Positions 60,322 to 64,000 of a DNA stretch of 64,000 bases are shown here, in pieces (position 1 is the stretch's first letter; every line of letters begins with the position of its first letter). This stretch comes from NCEH01 sp043195135 (GTDB lineage Bacteria > Pseudomonadota > Alphaproteobacteria > Rhizobiales > Xanthobacteraceae). The position numbers were made by a program, and so were the translations under genes. The stretch is from NCBI RefSeq assembly GCF_043195135.1, contig NZ_JBAFWP010000007.1; one strand, given 5' to 3'. Below the pieces are notes generated by a model. It had not been told where the DNA came from, searched no databases, and worked only from the letters and a program-made list of their open reading frames with translations.

Positions 60322-61983
60322 TCAGGCCGGGTCCGATGCGATCCGGCTCGGCAGCAGGTCGCCGCTCTGTTCCAGCACGGGATAGGCGGCGGCCGCCACG
60401 ATGTGGCTGTTGATCTGCTTCATGTCGCTCAGCAGGTCGAGGTGCAGCGAGGAGGTCTCGATGGAATCCGTCTGGCCGTCGCGCATGCGCTCCAGATGGG
60501 ATTTCGTGCCCTCCGCCTCGGCATTCCGGAACACTGATTTCTCCTCGGCCAGGATGCGGGCGGCGCGCGGGTCCTCGGTCATGAACAAGGAGGAGGCGAG
60601 GCGCAGATTGGTGGTCAGCCGCTCCATGAGCGTGCGCACTTCCGCTTCGCTCTGCGGAGAGAAGGCGAGCCCGCGCTTCACCCGCTTGTCGGCGTGGATC
60701 AGGAGATTGCTCTCCACCATGTCGCCGGCCTGCTCCATCTGGGTGGAGAAGCTGAGCACCCGCTGAAGCCGGGCCTGGTCGGCCTCCGACAGATCGTGCG
60801 GGTCGAGCCCCATGAGATAGCCGCGGATCGCCGAGTTGAGGCTGTCGATGATGTCCTCGTTGCGCTTGATGCGCGCCACATGGCTGAGATCGCCGTCCAC
60901 CACCGCCGCCTGCGCATCCTTCAGCATGTCCTCCAGCAAATCGGCGAGGCGCATGGCCTCGCGCGCGGCGGCGCCCAGCGCCACCACCGGCACCTCCCGC
61001 GCGGCCGGATCGAGATAGAGCGGGCGGGCGGGATCGGCGAGATCCACATGGGCTGGCATCAGCTTTTCCAGCAGCTTGGCGAACGGGCCCAGGATCGGGA
61101 AGAACAGCACCGCCAGCACCAGATTGAACAGCGTGTGAAAATCCGCCACGGCGCGGCCGTTGTCCGGCTGAAGCACGACCATCAGCTCGCCGATCGGGCC
61201 GAGGAAGGCCAAGGCGATGAGGGTGCCGAGGATGCGGTTGAGCAGATTGCCCACCGGCAGCCGGCGCGCCGCCGCTCCGCCGCCTGAAGCACCTTCCAGA
61301 ACCGGATTGATGGCCGAGCCGATATTCGCCCCCAGCACCAAAGCGAAGGCCGCCTCCGGCGGCACCACGCCCTTGCTGGCGAACGACATGATCAGCAGGA
61401 TGACCGCGACGCTGGAATGGGCGGCCCAGGTCACCACGGCCGCGAGCAGCACGTCGATCAGCGGCATGGTGGCGACCGCGCCGAGGAACATGCGCAGGCT
61501 CGGGGCATCCTCGTACGGCGTCATGAGTTCCAGCAATTGATGCAGCGCCAGCAGCATCAGGCCGAGGCCGATGAACACCCGGCCGATATCCCGCGTGCGC
61601 TCGACGCTGCCGCGCCGGAACATCATCACGCCCACCAGGATCAGGGCCGGAGAGAAGGCCGCGCCGTCGAACGAGAGCACCTGCACAATCAGCGTGGTGC
61701 CCACGTTCGCGCCCAGCATCACCGCGAGCGCCGGCACGAGGTCCACCAGACCGGCGGCGGCGAACCCTGACACCATCAGCCCGGTTGCGGTGCTGGATTG
61801 AAGCACGGCGGTCACCCCAAGGCCCGCGAGGAAGGCGCGCGGCTGGCTCTTCAGCGCATTGCCGAGCACGCTCCGCAGCTTCGGCCCAAAGGTGCGCTGG
61901 ATGCCGGACTGCACCATGTGCGTGCCCCACAGCAGCAAGGCGATGGCACCGGCGAGATTGAGGAGGGTGAGCGAGATGTTCAT
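60322..61983 (-). CDS. Na/Pi cotransporter family protein with PhoU-like domain
   Basis: A 553-residue membrane protein of the NptA/YjbB type. The first 320 residues hold two inverted Na/Pi repeats, seen in LLLWGTHMVQSGIQRTFGPKLR, VTAVLQSSTATGLMVSGF and a later HSSVAVILLIMSFASKG with the paired Gln/Ser motif. The C-terminal part (about 330-540) is a helical PhoU-like cytoplasmic domain (REAMRLADLLEDMLKDAQ and later repeats). It probably exchanges phosphate with sodium. The ATG at 61983 is chosen because the upstream extension in the frame is Arg-rich and lacks a membrane start. Confidence 0.9.
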   Translation of the reverse strand: MNISLTLLNLAGAIALLLWGTHMVQSGIQRTFGPKLRSVLGNALKSQPRAFLAGLGVTAVLQSSTATGLMVSGFAAAGLVDLVPALAVMLGANVGTTLIVQVLSFDGAAFSPALILVGVMMFRRGSVERTRDIGRVFIGLGLMLLALHQLLELMTPYEDAPSLRMFLGAVATMPLIDVLLAAVVTWAAHSSVAVILLIMSFASKGVVPPEAAFALVLGANIGSAINPVLEGASGGGAAARRLPVGNLLNRILGTLIALAFLGPIGELMVVLQPDNGRAVADFHTLFNLVLAVLFFPILGPFAKLLEKLMPAHVDLADPARPLYLDPAAREVPVVALGAAAREAMRLADLLEDMLKDAQAAVVDGDLSHVARIKRNEDIIDSLNSAIRGYLMGLDPHDLSEADQARLQRVLSFSTQMEQAGDMVESNLLIHADKRVKRGLAFSPQSEAEVRTLMERLTTNLRLASSLFMTEDPRAARILAEEKSVFRNAEAEGTKSHLERMRDGQTDSIETSSLHLDLLSDMKQINSHIVAAAAYPVLEQSGDLLPSRIASDPA

Positions 61984-62127
61984 CCTGGATCGTCGCCTTG
62001 TTCGGTTCACAGGCACCCGCGCCGGCCCGGCACCGGCGAGGGTCCATGACACGCCGCCCGTAGGGCGAGCGTTTCACCCATGGCCGCCGCGTTCAAGCGG
62101 CGGCCGTTCCGTCCTGACGCTGCCGGC

Positions 62128-63696
62128 TCAGGCCGGCGTACCCGCCTCGCCTTCCGGCTCCACATAGCGTGGAAAAATCCCCACCGGCGGGGGAATGACG
62201 ATGCCGCCGGCAAGCCGGTGTGCCCCGCCGAGGCGGGAGAAATCGCGCGCGTCCGCCGGCAGCACCAGCAGGTCCAGCATCCGCCCGGCGCTGTCCGGCA
62301 TCACCGGCTGGGCGAGGATCGCCACTTGCCGGATCACCTCGGCAGTGGTCCAGAGCACGGTCTTCATGCGCTCCGGATCGGTCTTGCGCAGCGCCCAGGG
62401 AGCGGCGGCGGCGAAATAGCGGTTTGCGTCCGCCACGACCGCCCACACGGCCGCCAGATAAAGGTGGATTGCCTGCACGTCCATGGCCTCGCGGGCTTTC
62501 GCGATCATCTCGTCCGCCGCCGCGAGGATCACCTCGTCCTCGGCCGAAAGCGGGCCGGGCGCGGGCACCACCCCGTCCAGATTCTTCGAGATCATGGAGA
62601 GTGAGCGCTGGGCGAGATTGCCGAGGTCGTTGGCGAGATCCGCATTCATGCGGGTGACGATGGATTCATGGCTGTAGGAGCCGTCCTGGCCGAACGAGAC
62701 CTCGCGCAGGAAGAAATAGCGCACCGCGTCCACGCCATAGGCTTTCACGAGGTCGAACGGATCGACCACATTGCCCACCGACTTGGACATCTTCTCCCCG
62801 CGGTTGAACAGGAAGCCATGGCCGAACACCCGCTGCGGGGCGGCGAGGCCCGCCGACCAGAGGAAGGCCGGCCAATAGACCGCGTGGAAGCGCGTGATGT
62901 CCTTGCCGATCACATGCACGTCCGCCGGCCAGTAGCGGGTGAACAATTCGCCCTGCGTATCGGGATAGCCGAGCGCGGTGATGTAGTTCGTCAGCGCATC
63001 CACCCACACATACATGATGTGCTTGGGATCGCCCGGCACGGGAATGCCCCAGTCGAACGTGGTGCGCGAGATCGAGAGATCCTGAAGGCCGCCCGACACG
63101 AAGCTGACCACCTCGTTGCGCCGCGCGTCCGGGGCGATGAAATCGGGATTGGCGGCGTAATGGTCGAGCAGCTTCTGCTGATAGGCCGAGAGGCGGAAGA
63201 AATAGCTGTCCTCCTCCACCCATTCCACCGGCGTGCCCTGGGGGCCGAGGCGCACGCCGTCGGCATTCAGCTGGGTCTCATCCTCGGCGTAATAGGCCTC
63301 GTCGCGCACCGAATACCAGCCGGCGTAGGTGGACTTATAAATGTCCCCGTTCGCCGCCATCTTTTCCCAGATCGCCTGGCAGGCTTTCTTGTGGCGCTCT
63401 TCCGTGGTGCGGATGAAATCGTCGATGGAGAGGCCGAACGCCTCCACCATGGCCTGGAAGCGCGGAACGTTGCGGTCCAGCAGCTCGCGCGGCGTCAAGC
63501 CCGCCTTCTGCGCGGTCTGGAGCATCTTGATGCCATGCTCGTCGGTGCCTGTGAGGAAGCGCACGTCATAGCCGTCGAGCCGCTTGAAACGGGCGATGCA
63601 ATCGGTGGCGATCGCCTCATAGGCATGGCCCATATGGGGCACGCCATTGGGATAGGCGATGGCGGTGGTGATGTAGAACTTCGGCTTCGACGACAT
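62128..63696 (-). CDS. metG: Methionyl-tRNA synthetase
   Basis: Charges tRNA-Met. The 522-residue class I synthetase has the HIGH motif as HMGH at residue 21 (AIAYPNGVPHMGHAYEAIATD) and the KMSKS loop (FNRGEKMSKSVGNVVDPFDLV). The connective peptide has no zinc cysteines, and there is no C-terminal tRNA-binding domain, so it is the short form. The ATG at 63696 matches the family start; a longer frame upstream overlaps holB. It follows holB by about 44 bases. A stem at 62082-62105 (GGCCGCCG with CGGCGGCC) lies after its stop. Confidence 0.95.
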   Translation of the reverse strand: MSSKPKFYITTAIAYPNGVPHMGHAYEAIATDCIARFKRLDGYDVRFLTGTDEHGIKMLQTAQKAGLTPRELLDRNVPRFQAMVEAFGLSIDDFIRTTEERHKKACQAIWEKMAANGDIYKSTYAGWYSVRDEAYYAEDETQLNADGVRLGPQGTPVEWVEEDSYFFRLSAYQQKLLDHYAANPDFIAPDARRNEVVSFVSGGLQDLSISRTTFDWGIPVPGDPKHIMYVWVDALTNYITALGYPDTQGELFTRYWPADVHVIGKDITRFHAVYWPAFLWSAGLAAPQRVFGHGFLFNRGEKMSKSVGNVVDPFDLVKAYGVDAVRYFFLREVSFGQDGSYSHESIVTRMNADLANDLGNLAQRSLSMISKNLDGVVPAPGPLSAEDEVILAAADEMIAKAREAMDVQAIHLYLAAVWAVVADANRYFAAAAPWALRKTDPERMKTVLWTTAEVIRQVAILAQPVMPDSAGRMLDLLVLPADARDFSRLGGAHRLAGGIVIPPPVGIFPRYVEPEGEAGTPA

Positions 63697-63740
63697 GGCG
63701 GCCCGCTTGAATGCGCGAGGAGGCTCGCCTTGGTTCGCGC

Positions 63741-64000
63741 TCAGGCGCGCGCGGCCTCGGCCAGCTCGGTGAAAATGCGAAAGACCAACGCCTTGCGGTC
63801 GAGATTGAACGTGTCCGCCTCGCCCGCCGCGCGCCGAACCTTCTCCCACACCTCACCCAAGCGGACAAGGCGCCCGCGTTCCCATTGCCCGCCGGTCGCG
63901 GTTTGCGCGATCCAATCGCTGACCGCTTCCACGAACAGGTCGAAGCCGTCACCCCGGTCGCCCTGGAGGCGGGCGCCCAGCGCATGCATTTCCTCGGGCC
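63741..64000 (-). CDS. holB: DNA polymerase III delta' subunit, C-terminal part (cut by window edge)
   Basis: The last about 86 residues of a protein whose frame is open to the window edge. The sequence FDLFVEAVSDWIAQTATG and VWEKVRRAAGEADTFNLDRKALVFRIFTELAEAAR matches the C-terminal collar-like region of alphaproteobacterial HolB, and its position upstream of metG is the usual one in this order (tmk-holB-metG). The clamp-loader ATPase domain would lie outside the window. Confidence 0.75.
   Translation of the reverse strand, partial: PEEMHALGARLQGDRGDGFDLFVEAVSDWIAQTATGGQWERGRLVRLGEVWEKVRRAAGEADTFNLDRKALVFRIFTELAEAARA

Overview
This window is a 64 kb stretch of high-GC chromosome from an alphaproteobacterium, most likely of the order Hyphomicrobiales (Rhizobiales) and possibly a Xanthobacteraceae-type organism. 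The support is the gene order (gyrA, then ssb divergent from uvrA; secF-secD-yajC beside two complex I assembly-factor homologues; dprA-plsY-pyrC-pyrB; aminotransferase-hom-glpX with recJ; metG-holB), the alphaproteobacterial LexA box (GTTC-N7-GTTC) between ssb and uvrA, a class I PHA synthase, a DUF1127 microprotein and a rhizobial-type intergenic palindrome. Taxonomy is inferred from gene content only. I see no rRNA, tRNA, CRISPR array, prophage or intact insertion sequence.

Layout. 1-8.6 kb: AraC-type regulator, LysE-family exporter, gyrA (TTG start), ssb and uvrA with a shared SOS operator. 8.9-12.5 kb: a 53-residue DUF1127 protein and a large autotransporter whose passenger carries two pepsin-type DTG motifs. 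12.7-22.5 kb: trmFO, a kinase-like/ANL-tail fusion, NDUFAF6- and NDUFAF3-like genes, secF-secD-yajC, cobS, a DUF1289 protein, a membrane aspartic protease and a CDF-like protein. 22.5-26.4 kb: an aldo-keto reductase and a modular GH18 chitinase-like protein. 27-32 kb: rpmG, an MFS transporter, and the overlapping set rnr-DUF983-NUDIX. 32.5-41.2 kb: a DHA2-type MFS pump, topA, a small unknown gene, dprA, plsY, and pyrB with a dihydroorotase-like partner that has lost its metal ligands. 41.5-43 kb: a small secreted Gly/Tyr/Pro-rich protein and an AEC transporter.

43.3-45.6 kb is the most accessory-looking part. It holds three tightly coupled genes: a winged-helix protein with a PD-(D/E)XK nuclease-like domain, a ParA-type ATPase whose gene changes abruptly from GC-rich to AT-rich, and a basic-tailed protein of unknown family. 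The set is followed at once by a large inverted repeat. It is a reasonable candidate for an undescribed DNA-targeting or defence cassette. 45.9-53.7 kb returns to housekeeping (recJ, glpX, hom, aminotransferase) with an MgtC-family gene between glpX and recJ, then a GT9 glycosyltransferase and a lipoprotein. 54.2-58.4 kb has phaC, then a MACPF (perforin-fold) protein with a Vps62/DUF946-like C-terminus followed by a small secreted cysteine-rich protein. 58.9-64 kb: a GntP-family permease, a Na/Pi cotransporter, metG and the 3' end of holB, which runs off the window.

Most long open frames opposite or out of phase with these genes are shadows produced by the high GC content and are left out.
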